Shown here piece after piece: positions 1 through 11,500 of a DNA stretch of 64,000 nt. This stretch comes from Hormiphora californensis. Taxonomy: Eukaryota; Ctenophora; Tentaculata; Cydippida; Pleurobrachiidae. Under the pieces are notes generated by a model. That model saw only the letters and a program-made list of their open reading frames with translations, ran no database searches and was not told where the DNA came from. Made by a program: the position numbers and the translations under genes. The DNA lies in contig CM035362.1 in the NCBI GenBank assembly GCA_020137815.1, forward strand, positions 6,306,960 through 6,370,959, written 5' to 3'. Each line of letters begins with the position of its first letter. Positions within the stretch are counted from its first letter, which is position 1.

Positions 1-203
1 CTGGAGAGGATAGGGTTCCAAGATTTGGAATAGGTAATGAATATTATAGAGATCATAGTTACCATGGTTACCATACAGTTATCATGCAGTTACCATACCA
101 TTATTACCACCCTGGGGAGGATAATGGAATAGGTAATGAATATATTAATATGAATTCTTATAGAGATCTGAAACCTGAGTAGTGAGTAGTAGTCTAAAAG
201 TTA

Positions 204-611
204 AGTTTGGTGCGTCGAAACAATTCTTTCGAAGATCTTGGTGTGATTCCGCCCTCATGTTCTAAGCCTCCTTTACATACGGGGCGTGCGAAACAGAGTC
301 TAGCTAGGCAAAGGGTCAGGCCCCCTGACAGTTGAAAACTATAATTCACACTCTTGAACTGAGTTTTCAAGCTGCTGAACGCCTGCTGTGCGCGGCGCAT
401 TGGCACGTGCATCTTGGGCGCTGGCAGGCTTTCACATGTTGTAAGATATAGAAGCCTGCCAGCGCCCAAGATGCACGTGCCAATGCGCCGCGCACAGCAG
501 GCGTTCACAACAACTGAACGCCTGCTGTGAAGAACCAACCATACTTTTCAGTGTGATTGAGTTTGGTGCGTCGAAACAATTCTTTCGAAGATCTTGGTGT
601 GACTCCGCCCT
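204..611. repeat. Foldback repeat: 56-bp perfect hairpin between 52-bp direct repeats
   Basis: Bases 376-431 and 452-507 are perfect reverse complements (56 bp) around a 20-base loop (432-451). A further copy of the outer 15 bases of the arm (TGAACGCCTGCTGTG) lies at about 515-529. The hairpin sits between two nearly identical direct repeats at 204-255 and 560-611. No transposase is present. The overlapping ORFs are products of the symmetry. It is probably a small non-autonomous or foldback element; a source of long double-stranded RNA is possible if transcribed. The stem is too long and too perfect for a typical animal microRNA precursor. Nothing else recognisable lies in 1-757. Confidence 0.8.
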
Positions 612-757
612 AACAACTGGTCCTATTATCTTTTCTTTCATATGTGATAAAATATAGCGGTCAGAGTTATATTGGCCTCACAGCTCCAGAGTTCAGCTCA
701 AATTTTAGGCACCTTCTCATTTCTATCTATCCCCCTCATTTCCATCCCCGTGTTTAG

Positions 758-1621
758 AAAAGTACTTCCTACGATCGTGTATGGATCACAGCGATTTGAT
801 TACGGAAGAAGTCTTGTGGAGACATCATGAGGAATGGGTGGACAGTGTGAGTTACCATAGTTACCATACAGTTACCATGCAGTTACCCATCAGTTACCCA
901 TTAGTTACCATGCAGTTACCATGCAGTTACCCATGCAGTTACCATGCAGTTACCATGGTAACCACATTCAGTTACCCTCTATTGTTACAGGTGAGTAGTT
1001 ACAATAATTTCTGGATCACATCACTACAAAGGAAATGCAGTAAACAAGTGATCCCTGAGGTGTTCCTGAAGAGTGCTGAGCTCTATTCACACAACACCCC
1101 GACCTCTCCAGAAGAGTTTTATTACAGGTAATTGACACGTGGGGAATGGGATCACTCCATTTTAAATCATGTACTCATCTCTTGGAACACGGGGGGTCCG
1201 ATTCACCTTACCAGGAACCGACCGAAACAAGTAAAAAACCAATCAGAACTCGTTATTTAGGTCACGTGACTGGTTATCAGCCAATCAGGGACCAGTATTT
1301 CCTGATTTGGTCGGTTCCTGCTCCTTTACTTTACTTACCCATGCTCTTGAAGCTTCTAACAACAAACCCAGCTCTCTCAAACTCTCACCCACTCGCCCTT
1401 TCTATTCAGGGGTATCCCAACTCCAACCAACTTTGTAACCAACTCGCCCCACTACTTCTAGGCAGGTGTTCGAGAGGTTGTTCCCAGGACAGCTCGCCAT
1501 GGTACCCCACATCACACGACCTAGCTTTGACGTGGGAACAGACCCCAGTCCTCGAACCTGGCCTATATATAGTCAGCATCTCTGCCTGGATTTCCTAAGC
1601 ACCATTAGAATGATGATATGA
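758..1621 (+). CDS. ASNS: Asparagine synthetase (glutamine-hydrolysing)-like, last three exons
   Basis: Exons 758-846, 991-1127 and 1462-1621 (stop TGA 1619-1621) join in frame at GT-AG sites; a pyrimidine tract ending in TTTAG precedes the first. The product matches the C-terminal part of the ATP-dependent asparagine synthase domain, which makes asparagine from aspartate and glutamine nitrogen in the cytosol. Recognisable family segments are LITEEVLWR, HNTPTSPEEFYYR, QVFERLFPGQ and TDPSPRTWPIY. The gene enters from the left edge, so the glutaminase domain and most of the synthetase domain are outside the window. Oddity: the usually conserved WRPKEAFSDG-type stretch reads WRHHEEWVDS, so this may be a diverged paralogue. 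Intron 1 holds GTTACC repeats; intron 2 holds a MITE copy (1212-1320). Confidence 0.72.
1212..1320 (+). mobile_element. 109-bp MITE, family 1 (complete copy)
   Basis: It begins CAGGAACCGACC and ends with the inverted copy GGTCGGTTCCTG. The core holds two CCAATCAG boxes on either side of the palindrome GTCACGTGAC. It lies in the last intron of the asparagine synthetase gene. Shorter or diverged copies are at 15134, 20553, 20915 and 29688. No clear target duplication is visible. Confidence 0.8.
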
Positions 1622-1868
1622 ACCATGGTTACCATGGTTTCCACATGTGGTTATCTGATTGGTTACCATGGTTACCACATGTGGTTATCTGAATGGTTGT
1701 GTTGATAAAGGAGCACTGGAAATTGTTAGATGTTCTAACCCTTGAAACAGACCCGAGCAAGGCATGATCTGAACAGTGAAATGAAATAATCTAGTGGACT
1801 GAATTTATTGCTCATAAATCTTTTAAATTATTTGACGTTGAGAGACCACGAAGCAAAGGGGAACCACA
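1622..1868. other. Spacer downstream of ASNS with X-box-like repeats
   Basis: No gene was seen. Two diverged copies of a GGTTACCATGGTTACC-type repeat with a CACATGTGGTTATCTGA tail occur at about 1624-1690. The rest is plain AT-rich spacer ending at the target duplication of the next transposon. Confidence 0.5.
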
Positions 1869-2485
1869 TACTTTAGGGCAGGTGCACAGTTGCTCGACAG
1901 TCTATTTCTGGCTGCTATTTCTGGCTGCTATTTCTGGCTGCTATTTCTGGCTGCTAGACCTATTTCTGGCTGCAAGACCTATTTCTGGCTGCAAGACCTA
2001 TTTCTGGCTGCAAGCAGCCAGAAATAGATTTAGCAGCCAGAAATAGGGTTTCTCTCACGTGATCTCTCTATCTCTGTATGGGATACGAGAGACGAATCGG
2101 TGAAGTGATTTGGTATCTGTAAGTTGTAACTGTAATTGGGTATGGGATACGGGAGACGAATCGGTGAAATGATTCGGTATCTGCAACTAATTTGGTATGG
2201 GATATGGGAAACGAATCGGTGAAGTGATTCGGTATCTGCAACTAATTGGGTATGGGATATGAGGGGCACCTCTTTTGTTTTACCGGTCCCCTAGCTCCCA
2301 ACTTGAAATTTACGCCATCGAATATGTGTTATGACACCCATTGCCTCAAATCACCAATAAACTGATCTCATATCACGCTGTGTAATATGTCGGGATAGCA
2401 TAACCGATAAACAGATCTCTTATCGTGTAACTTTTCATGCCTCGTGTCACAAACAAGGTGGGTGGGACCCATTATGACAATCCAT

Positions 2486-2492
2486 TATAAAA
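2486..2492 (+). promoter_or_regulatory. TATA box inside the foldback transposon
   Basis: TATAAAA lies 37 bases before the ATG of the small internal ORF, in the non-repeated centre of the element. A CRE-like palindrome TGACGTCA lies at 2504-2511, between the TATA box and the ATG. Confidence 0.45.
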
Positions 2493-2528
2493 GGCCAAAT
2501 TTTTGACGTCAAGGCATCGCAATCAATT

Positions 2529-2846
2529 ATGCCGCCACCGGACAGTTCCTATACCTTCTCTCCCACGAAACGACAAAACCACGAACACTCCTTGATCGGG
2601 GACCGGACAACATCGAGGAGGAGCCTCGACATTTGCTCCCTCTGTATGGAGGGAAGACACCAGCTTCAGGCCTGCCCTCTGAACAGGCCCACATCTCCGC
2701 TCCGGATCCTGCGGCGTTTCAACCTGTGTGCCTGCCGGGAGGTATCGAGGACCGCAAACCTGGATCCGAATACGCACCATAGTGGACCAGTTCCTATGCG
2801 ACCACCATCTTCCTCGCCAACACGTCCAGCAGCAGTGCCCGACTGA
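2529..2846 (+). CDS. Small ORF (105 aa) carried by the foldback transposon
   Basis: The ORF starts MPPPDSSYTF and is Pro/Ser/Arg-rich. A Cys cluster, CSLCMEGRHQLQAC, is followed by CAC, which could bind zinc but matches no family I recognise. It is the only long + strand ORF in the unique centre of the element and has a TATA box 37 bases upstream of its ATG. A 126-aa ORF lies on the opposite strand across the same bases, so coding status is unproven. It could be captured host sequence or the remnant of an element protein. Confidence 0.35.
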   Translation: MPPPDSSYTFSPTKRQNHEHSLIGDRTTSRRSLDICSLCMEGRHQLQACPLNRPTSPLRILRRFNLCACREVSRTANLDPNTHHSGPVPMRPPSSSPTRPAAVPD

Positions 2847-3243
2847 GGACAACACCATACTCGATCTGCGACTAATTTGGCAGGTCCCGTATCCCATACC
2901 CAATTAGTTGCAGATACCGAATCATTTCACCGATTCGTGTCCCGTACCCCAAACCCAATTAGTTGCAGATACCGAATTACTTCACCGATTCGTCTCTCGT
3001 ATCCCATACAGAGATAGAGAGATCACGTGAGAGAAACCCTATTTCTGGCTGCTAAAATCTATTTCTGGCTGCTAAATCTATTTCTGGATGCTTGCAGCCA
3101 GAAATAGGTCTTGCAGCCAGAAATAGGTCTTGCAGCCAGAAATAGCAGCCAGAAATAGCAGCCAGAAATAGCAGCCAGAAATAGCAGCCAGAAATAGCAG
3201 CCAGAAATAGACTGTCGAGCAACTGTGCACCTGCCTACTTTAG

Positions 3244-4245
3244 TACGGTGTTGGCCACATTGATACCTGAGTGAGATCGACGTCGCGTGCGACTGTGATC
3301 GATCTCACGGAGCGAGAATAAGTTGCAATGGAGCCAAAGTACGGTGCTGTCTGTGGTCCCCCTTTAAAATATGGTGCCGATTGGCGAGTAACTTCTTTTT
3401 TCAGGTTTCTTTAAGTTTATTTGTTATGGAGGGAACATAGAAACTTGTAATGCTCTCTATATTTGAACTTTTACTTATAAAAATTAGCGTTTTCTGCAGT
3501 TTTCTTTCCAGTTTCACATTTATTTCTGAAATTTCTGAAGGCGATTTGTGATCTCGGAGATCTGAGGGTTCAAAATCGAAGCCTGCTGCAGATATCCCGA
3601 AGCTGCAGATATCCCAGAGCGATGTTACCGATTTCAAGGAGTATCCGTCACTGAACCCTGAGATCTCAGATTTCAGCTGTCAGAGCATCGGCCTGACCCT
3701 ATTCTCATTTCTCTCAGTTCTGCACGCGGAGCGCGCGATAACTGTCATGGTCAGAGCATTGGCCTGACAGGATTTCAGTGGTAAACAGCCGTAAAAAGGC
3801 ACACTTGACCTGAGGTTCAGGCACGGCTGTTTTTCCCCATTACTGCCAGTGTGTCTATGTAAACTGATCTGCAATCATCAGAAGTCTCTTCTTCTATAAT
3901 TCGGGTTGTAGGCCAGTCATATTAATATGATGCACGAAAGAAAAAACAATTGATCTAGGTCACTCCAATTATAGGTCCCTGGAACCACCAAAAAATTTGA
4001 CACTTTTCATCAAATGACCAAATGTGGTTTTTGGGCCACGCCCTTTTAGCTGTATTTTCAGTCATGTGTTCAAAAATGTAAATCGTCCGTTAGAATAGGT
4101 GTAGAGAAAAATATACTGTAGCGTCCTCGCATTAATGGGGGTAGGTGCCGGAATCTTACCGTTGACATAATTGTGTCCATAATGTCACCAAGGGGTTACC
4201 GAATTGGATGGGAACCCTGGTGCCATTTTTACATGTGGTACTAAT

Positions 4246-4248
<3 letters not shown>
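3244..4248. other. About 1 kb without a recognisable gene
   Basis: No exon with convincing splice sites or family resemblance was seen. The stretch 3600-3845 belongs to a dispersed repeat family that includes the sequence at 3778-3839. AT-rich spacer follows up to the GA microsatellite. Confidence 0.5.
3778..3839. repeat. Dispersed inverted repeat, family 2 (TTGACCTGAGGTTCAGGCACG)
   Basis: The core is an imperfect palindrome around CTGAGGTTCAG next to AACAGCCGT and GGCTGTTTTTCCCC. Related copies occur at 19865-20010, 27785-27828, 28221-28418, 34067-34166, 43309-43345 and 44061-44100. Better copies run from GGGGAA to TTCCCC and look like MITEs. Confidence 0.6.

Positions 4249-4328
<80 letters not shown>
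4249..4328. repeat. (AG)n microsatellite
   Basis: About 40 uninterrupted AG dinucleotides. The SLSLSL and ERERER ORFs over it are artefacts of the repeat. Confidence 0.97.
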
Positions 4329-4329
<1 letters not shown>

Positions 4330-4453
4330 CAGAGTATTGGTTGATCTACGTAAGGGATCAAGAGAAACATCTTCCAGTAAATATTATCATGGCGGCACTG
4401 ACACCGCCCTCTCAGAAGCTTCAATTCCCATGCGTCAAGCTCCATAAAGTTAA

Positions 4454-4500
4454 CCAATCACATGCCAGTATTATAACCACGTGACCTGCTGTGGACCAAT
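4454..4500 (+). promoter_or_regulatory. Possible promoter of the lectin/VWD gene: CCAAT, CACGTG, CCAAT
   Basis: CCAAT at 4454-4458, CACGTG at 4478-4483 and CCAAT at 4496-4500 lie about 200 bases before the ATG at 4694. Spacing and order resemble the core of MITE family 1 without obvious homology outside the boxes. No TATA box was seen near the start. The regulatory role is inferred only from motif type and position. Confidence 0.3.
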
Positions 4501-4693
4501 CACAGGCCAGAACACACAATCTTGAAGAATCGTATGTTCCCAGTACTCCATGCGGGACAGTAAAAACTCCGATCAGAACCTCACGAATCACAATTCTGAT
4601 CCTTAACAACAGCTCCTCTCCACTTCCTGAGTTACATATTGCACACCACCACCCCTTCTCTTGTGTGTTCGTGTGGTAACTGAGGGATCAGAG

Positions 4694-5502
4694 ATGAGGA
4701 TCTTTCTAGTATCACTACTGTAAGTTTCTATTTATTATTTTAATCAAAGTATAAACTATAGAACAGCCTACAAAATTCAAAGTTTTGACTTTGTAGCTTG
4801 GAGAATGAAGTTTCTCGGGATACGTATACTTTAATTTACCTTAATTAAAGCTAGAACAAAATTCACAATTTTGACTTTGTAGAATGAGGTTTCTCGGGAA
4901 ACTGTACTGTCAAATTCCTTCCCAGATTGTGTGTGGTACTCCTTGCTGTTACAGCCGAGGCTAGATCCTCCAGAAGTCGAGGGAGAAGGGGAGATAGCAG
5001 TAGCAGAAGGAGGGGAGATAATAGGAGTAGTAGGAGACGCAGTAGTAACGATGAGGAAAAAGGTAGGTCGTATAATTTAGGAAATAATTTTCTAGGCTCC
5101 TGCAGCTGGGACAATGGGCTTGTAAGGTAACAGTTAAATTACTGTTGGGCACTGCATTGGAATTTACAGTTACAAATTGAAACACTTAAACAACTTAAAG
5201 TGTTTCAATTTGTATCCAGCTCCCTCTATAACACACGGTCGAGCACTCTCGTGGCCGTCGCCGCCCCATTTTTGAATTTACAGTTGGTCCCTTGCTAGGA
5301 AGACTCATCGACCCCCTTCCTTCTAAATGTATCATATCAATAACATATCTCCTTGCTAGATGAAGATATACATGGTGAACCCCTACTAACATATCTCCCC
5401 CTCTATTAGATGAAGATACGGATGGGGATATGGGTGAGGATGGAGAGGAAGATAAAAAAGACGGATGGTCCGCTGAAGGAGCTGTCTTTGAGTGGAAAGA
5501 TA
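4694..5502 (+). CDS. Exons 1-3: signal peptide and charged linker
   Basis: Exons 4694-4719, 4926-5062 and 5410-5502. The first nine residues (MRIFLVSLL) join to LCVVLLAVTAEA, giving a clear hydrophobic signal peptide with a likely cleavage site after TAEA. An Arg/Ser-rich stretch (RSSRSRGRRGDSSS and similar) follows, then an Asp/Glu-rich stretch (DEDTDGDMGEDGEED). The start is chosen because this ATG opens the signal peptide and upstream sequence has no other exon-like frame. The opposite charges could mediate ionic contacts or be protease-sensitive; this is inference. A partial copy of the exon-3 acceptor and exon start (CTAG then ATGAAGATA) lies about 55 bases upstream of the real one. Confidence 0.8.
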
Positions 5503-8500
5503 GTGAGTAACATTTTCTTTTTATAGTTCTTTGTTGGAGTATCAGCTGGCCAACATACAGAGTCATCTTGATTGAGCAATTACCAACTCCTTGTTGTTGG
5601 AGTACCGGCCCTCAAGTCAACATACCACATTTGACATCGCGTCTCTTTCATGCTGTAGATAAGTATACCTAGCTTTACGATCCCTAACCACCCCCTTACA
5701 TTAGAACCTATAGCTGTCTGTCCGATCCCTAACCACCCCCTTTCATTAGTACCTAGCTTTACGATCCCTAACCACGTCCTCTTTCAGATGAGTACCTGGC
5801 TGTTGGACATCATGTCAGTGTGTATGATGCGGAGGCCGCGTGTGTCAGCTGGGGAGGTCACCTGGTTTCTATCCACAGTATTGCAGAGAACAACCTTGTG
5901 AAGGTACGTGTGATTTGTTAAGTGAAAACAATCTCGTTAAGGTACGTGTGATTTGTTATGTGAGAACAATATCTCGTGTAATGATAAAACATGGCACTAG
6001 GGATATAGAGAACAACCTCGTCAGGTAGGATAGAACATGACACGAGGGATATGTTTTAGTTCATTTTCTTTATTTTGTTCTGAATTATTCAGTGAATTAG
6101 TTGCTCCGAATATGTGTCAGCGTGATGCCTGTTGTTAATTATACCCTCCCCACTTCATCCCTCCGGTTTAGTTGTTATTCATCCCGCCCTTTTAGAACTC
6201 ACCCTATAACTCCTTCAGAACCATCTGAGAACTCACCCCCCCACCTCACTCACTCTAACTCCTTTTAGAACCACCTGAGGAGCAACTATGGCTGGATTGG
6301 TGTTAATGATGTTGCACAAGAAGGGGTCTACAAGAACATGGACGGGACTCCCTTCGATTATCACTCTTATGCCCGAGTACGTATAAGTTGTATGTATCAT
6401 AAGCAAACCCGAATAAACTAAAACCCAAGCTTCTAACTTGTCAGAGAATCATGGCCACATTGCTTCTATAACTTGTATTTGTACATGCAGGGTCAACCTA
6501 ACAACTACAGAAACGAAGATTACACCATCATCAAGGATAGTGGAGCTTGGTAAGTGCGCATCCATCCCCTGCTGGAAAAAGATCGTACAAACTGCTCGAT
6601 ATGATAGGATCCTCTTAGCATCATATTAACAACCAGTCCCCTGCAATTCATGGCTTAGCATCACTTTCAATAAACCCCATCAACCCCCATCAGCTTGAGA
6701 TGAATCATACCCCTCTGCAGAGTGTGAATCTGGGATATGAATCATCTCACACATTTTGTTGTAGGGTTCACATGTAACCCCCATCTATTATGCAGGTATG
6801 ATTCCGGACCGCCCCGGAGGGACCATCCTTTTGGACCAGTCCACGGGTATGTCTGTAAGAGAGAGAAGGTTGAGGAAGAGGTCATTCCAGATGAGTATAG
6901 CTGCTTTGAAGACATCAAGAATTTTAACGTGAGTCCACCATAATCCAGCTGGGGGACTGCACTCACTGTTATACTGAAGTTTGTGGTGCAACGTTACTGG
7001 CGTCCGCACCGCGGTGCTGAATGTGGTCCACCAATGTCCTTCTAATGTTTGGGCTGTCGTAAATCGGGATTGTGTGTCGATTAGAGTCTATACTGTAGAA
7101 GCAACTCAACATTCCAATATGTTGGTTACCACTAACTTCTCATATTTCTCAGGTGTTTGAGTGTGCTAACAGTAGAGTTGGAGCGTGGAGTGGCTTCTCA
7201 ACCATTACAAGCAGAGACCGGCCATCTGGGACCTCTGAGTTGTGTGTTGCTGCTGCCAATGGAACTCTCTCTAGAGAGAGACATGTCCCTGACAGTGATA
7301 CTTACATCTTTACAGCTACACTCGAGGTACACGTGAACATGATAATATAACATTATAACACTAGGGGTAGTACAACACGTGAAACAACATGGTACCTTGA
7401 ATAACTTGTATAATTCATCTGGTTACCATTCCACCTGGAATATATCATGGATGTCCGCGTTTATTACACCCCCCCCCCTAAAACTAGCAGCGAATTAAAC
7501 CTTTATCCCCTCAGAACATCGACGGATATATGGGATATGAGAGTAGAGGCCACCTTGGTCTCGCCTTCAACATCCACGACGAGAACCACTTTGACTTCAT
7601 CTACTTCCGGTTAGTGTAAAAGTAGTAGAGTCCATGGCACACAATGAATTCTACTTCATCTACTTCCGTGTGAAAGTAGGTTAGAGCTCACATAAGATGG
7701 GTACTGGGAGATTTCATTGCTCGCTGGAGATGAATAGACAACAGTGACTACTACTACAGAAACTACAGATGAAATTGTCAGATTGATTTTAAATTACTGA
7801 TTATTATTACTCTTTTCTCTGCAGGGTAAATACACCCCGACACTGTTTCTCCACGGGTTACAAGGATGGAGCTACAGTGCAAGTAACTAAGAGTGGAGAG
7901 TGCAGTGGGGTTGATATTCAGGGAAGAGATGAGCTGCATCTGGTTGCCATAGTTACCGGGCACACCGTACAGGTAATAGTGGTTGTCATAGTTACCGGGC
8001 ACACCGTACAGGTTAGTGGTTGCCATAGTTACCGGGCACACCGTACAGGTTAGGTCTAATTAGGGGTTTGTAATTATTATTATAAGACAAAGTATCAGTA
8101 ACAGGTTCTTTTAAAACCGATGAACCTAGGGCCAGGGCCCATGAGTTATTGAGTTTAATCAAAACTAGCTCGTTGAGCAGTTATTCCAGAATTTGGATTA
8201 GAATTAAAACTCAACGTCTTCCATTATCAGATCAAGGCTGATGGGAAGGCCATCGCTAGCTACACATCACGTTTCTCGGGACTCAATGTAGCCGGAGCTC
8301 TGACAAGGTAACGTGCTCTGACAAGGTAACGTTAAATATTATAATTGTAATTCAACTTGTATATGAGGAAACATTAGACACTATAGTTGTAATTTAACTT
8401 GTATATATCCTCCATCAATTCATTCACGAAATCACAAGTGTCGACCACATCGCATTGACGCTAGTCGCGATAGTCGCAATTTGGTTGATGGTTCCTCTAA

Positions 8501-11500
8501 CCCGGCACCTATTTTAGAGTTTTCAATTTAATTTTAATTACATTAATCCCCCAATAAATTACAGGAATGGACTGTATTTCAAACAGAACAAGATTGGTTT
8601 CAAGAGTGTTACACTGTGCCAAGAGGTTCAGTGCAAACTGGAAGTGGACGGCAAGGTCAAAACTCTTAACTTTGGGGAAACTGTCAAAACAAGGAAATGT
8701 GAAAGTTGCACGTGTAAAAAGTTCGGCCAGGTATGTCATGTGTTTGTTGACGGATTCTGGTGGAAGTGGTCAACAGATGATTCTGTTTCGTTTGTACGAC
8801 TGTACGTAACGTGCGTAGTATTCAGTTTTAGTGTCCCCTTTCCCTCTCTCGCGTTTTTAGAACATAATCTCCTGCCGGGTACTAATAGTTTCCATAGGTT
8901 TAATAACCACCATTCCAATTCAGGTTGACTGCAAGTGTGATGATCAGGATCATATAAAATGTTCCTCAGATGAAGTTGAGAAATACGACAAGGAGTGCTG
9001 CAAAAAGTGAGAACTGATATTTCAATCACATCAATATAGCCTTTATATGAATCAAGTGGAGAAATTACTTCTGTCGTCTGAATTAACCATTTCCTCTTTT
9101 CAGGTGTGTTCCAAAGCCAGGTATATGCCGGATTTCTGGGGACCCACACTACTACACATTCGACCATATTTGGCATCATTTCATGGTAAATACAGTCGGA
9201 TCCCGATTTAAAGGCACCATAAATTTATATTAGTTACTAGACAATGCCAACGCAACATGTAATGTACATATTGTACCATACAAGTTATTGGTATCAACTG
9301 AATTACTAGTACTTATGTCAATCAATGTTGGTATCAACTGTTTCTTATGGTAATCAACCATACAAGTTATTGGCGTTAACGTATGATCCCTCAATTGTTC
9401 CCAGGGTGTCTGCAAGTACGTCCTGGTAAAGACAGCTGATTTTGAAATTCACGGAGGGAATAACTACAGAAATGGGAATACACAGGTAATTAATTACTTA
9501 TTAATTTATTAACTAATTATTAAGTAGTAAGATTAGGAAGAATTAGACACGCCCAAAAGTAATTGAATTAATATACTGACAGAGGAGCGTTATTCTCAGG
9601 TGAGCTGGACGAAAGAGGTGTTTGTTGAATACAAAGGAGTGGAATACAACATGAAACTCTCCAAAGTATTCAGTGTAAGTTGATTAGCAACCATCATTGT
9701 AACCATTGTAACCATGGTAACCAGTCTAGGAGTTATAGAGGTAACCATGGTAACATGATTTATTGCAGGTTGACGATGTCCAGAAGATCATTCCTTACCG
9801 TAAAGCCTACCCTGATGGCAGTGTAGTGGACGTCAGGTGGGATACGGGGAGGCGGATGGGGTGGGGTGGGGTGTTGGGGGGAGGGCGGGCGGGGCGGGGT
9901 GGTGGGGCGGAGGGTAGTAATCTGAATTCTGAGAGGTGTATATCGGAAGGATATAGTCAATTACATAAAAACTGAATTTCAATTAAAGCTATGAACTTCA
10001 CTGTGCCAATGATTCGCCCCAAATGATTTCAGAATGGTTGGATCCCGAATCTATTTCAAGATTTTGAAAGACAGAGAAGAGCTGGTTAGGGTCCAATGGG
10101 ATGGAGTCCACTATGTCAGGATTGATGTCAGTGGAGAGTACAAAGACACAACACAGGGTGAGTGGCTTGTTGCTATGGTAACTATGACAAGTGTTGTAAC
10201 CATGGTAACCATGGTAACTATGACAAGTGTTGTAACCATGGTAACCATGGTAACTATGACAAGTGTTGTAACCATGGTAACCATGGTAACTATGGTAACT
10301 ATGACAAGTGTTGTAACCATGGTAACCATGGTAACTATGACAAGTGTTGTAACCATGGTAACCATGGTAACTGTGCAGGTCTGTGTGGTACATGGACGAG
10401 TATACGATGAGAGATGGATCCCTCACAACCGACCTGAACGAATTTGGAAATAGCTGGAAAGAAAAGGACGATGAGGTTTGTAATATTAAAAGGACAAGTA
10501 GAGAGGAGAGTTTGTTACTTTAACTAAGAGAACAATGAATAACAACAACAGGCCCTCAACAGGGTTCTTCAGAAATGAGCATGAGATCATATCATAATCA
10601 ACTTTATCATAACATAACAACTCTATCATTTCAGTTCTGTCCTGATCCACCTCCTCCACCCCACGCTTGTGATGATGTGCCGGAGTGGTGGGATATTGCC
10701 CGAGCTGTCTGTAACAAACTTAACGGTATGAGTACATTCCCATTTGATTTACTGTTAAAATCCATGCAGCTCTTCAACAATTGTTTCCTCTTCAGGAACT
10801 GATTTCTCCTCCTGTCATCCTCTTGTTGATATCGATGGTTCCTACGAATCATGTCTTACTGACGTGTGCATGTGTGGCGGAGACAGGTAAGATATATAAC
10901 GGCCCTTTTAAGGTAGTTTGCACGCCCAAATATGGTCATAATGCCCAAATATGGTGTTGTATCATTTCCATATTTGGTAATATTTGCAGGAACTGTGGAT
11001 GTCCCTCGGTGGAGGCGTACGCAGATGAGTGTGCTCAAAATGGAATTGATACAAGATGGAGAACGAACGACTTTTGTCGTAAGTATAAGACTCAAATACT
11101 ACGTAGACTCAAATGCCAAAAGATTCTCTTCCCTCCTTTTTCCACCCCCCCCCCCCGCTTTCTTTTCTTCCCACAGCATTAACCACCCAACCCCTCCCCA
11201 TTCAGCATTATCCACCCCATTCCTATACAGCATTAACCACCCTCACCCTCCCCATTCAGCATTGGAGTGTGAGTCAGGATTCCATTATAATCACTGTGGA
11301 TCTGAGTGTGTGGCAACGTGTAGTGACCCCGATCCCGACTGTGATCCTACCATCTGTGTTGAAGGTATAATGTGTGTGTGTGATTCTGTAAGGATCCTGT
11401 TAGGATACTATCCTATTGGGTTTCCATCCTATATTTCCTGCTGGAATCCCCTATAATATTTCTCTTCCTCCAATCCCATCTATTTCGCCTCCCATCCCCT

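Larger units (their letters stand above)
1877..3235. mobile_element. Non-autonomous hAT-like/foldback DNA transposon, 1,359 bp
   Basis: Long terminal inverted repeats start GGCAGGTGCACAGTTGCTCG and end with the exact complement. The flanks are an 8-bp direct repeat, TACTTTAG, at 1869-1876 and 3236-3243, which I read as the target site duplication. An 8-bp duplication fits hAT (or Merlin) elements. The outer arms carry several TATTTCTGGCTGC subrepeats in both orientations. Inside these is a second inverted repeat (about 2055-2255 against 2880-3030) with repeated ACGAATCGGTGAAGTGATT units. The centre (2270-2880) is unique and carries a small ORF behind a TATA box. No transposase is encoded. Confidence 0.85.

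Noticed and set aside
376-507. Pre-microRNA hairpin
   Set aside because: The stem is 56 bp with no mismatch, lies within a repeat with extra arm copies, and lacks the bulged structure usual for animal microRNA precursors.
194-641. Two - strand ORFs of 114 and 69 residues
   Set aside because: They run through the perfect hairpin and its direct repeats; composition and symmetry explain the open frames.
4863-5185. - strand ORFs opposite exon 2 (LLLLLLLSPLLLLLL)
   Set aside because: Complement of the Arg/Ser-rich coding exon on the + strand.
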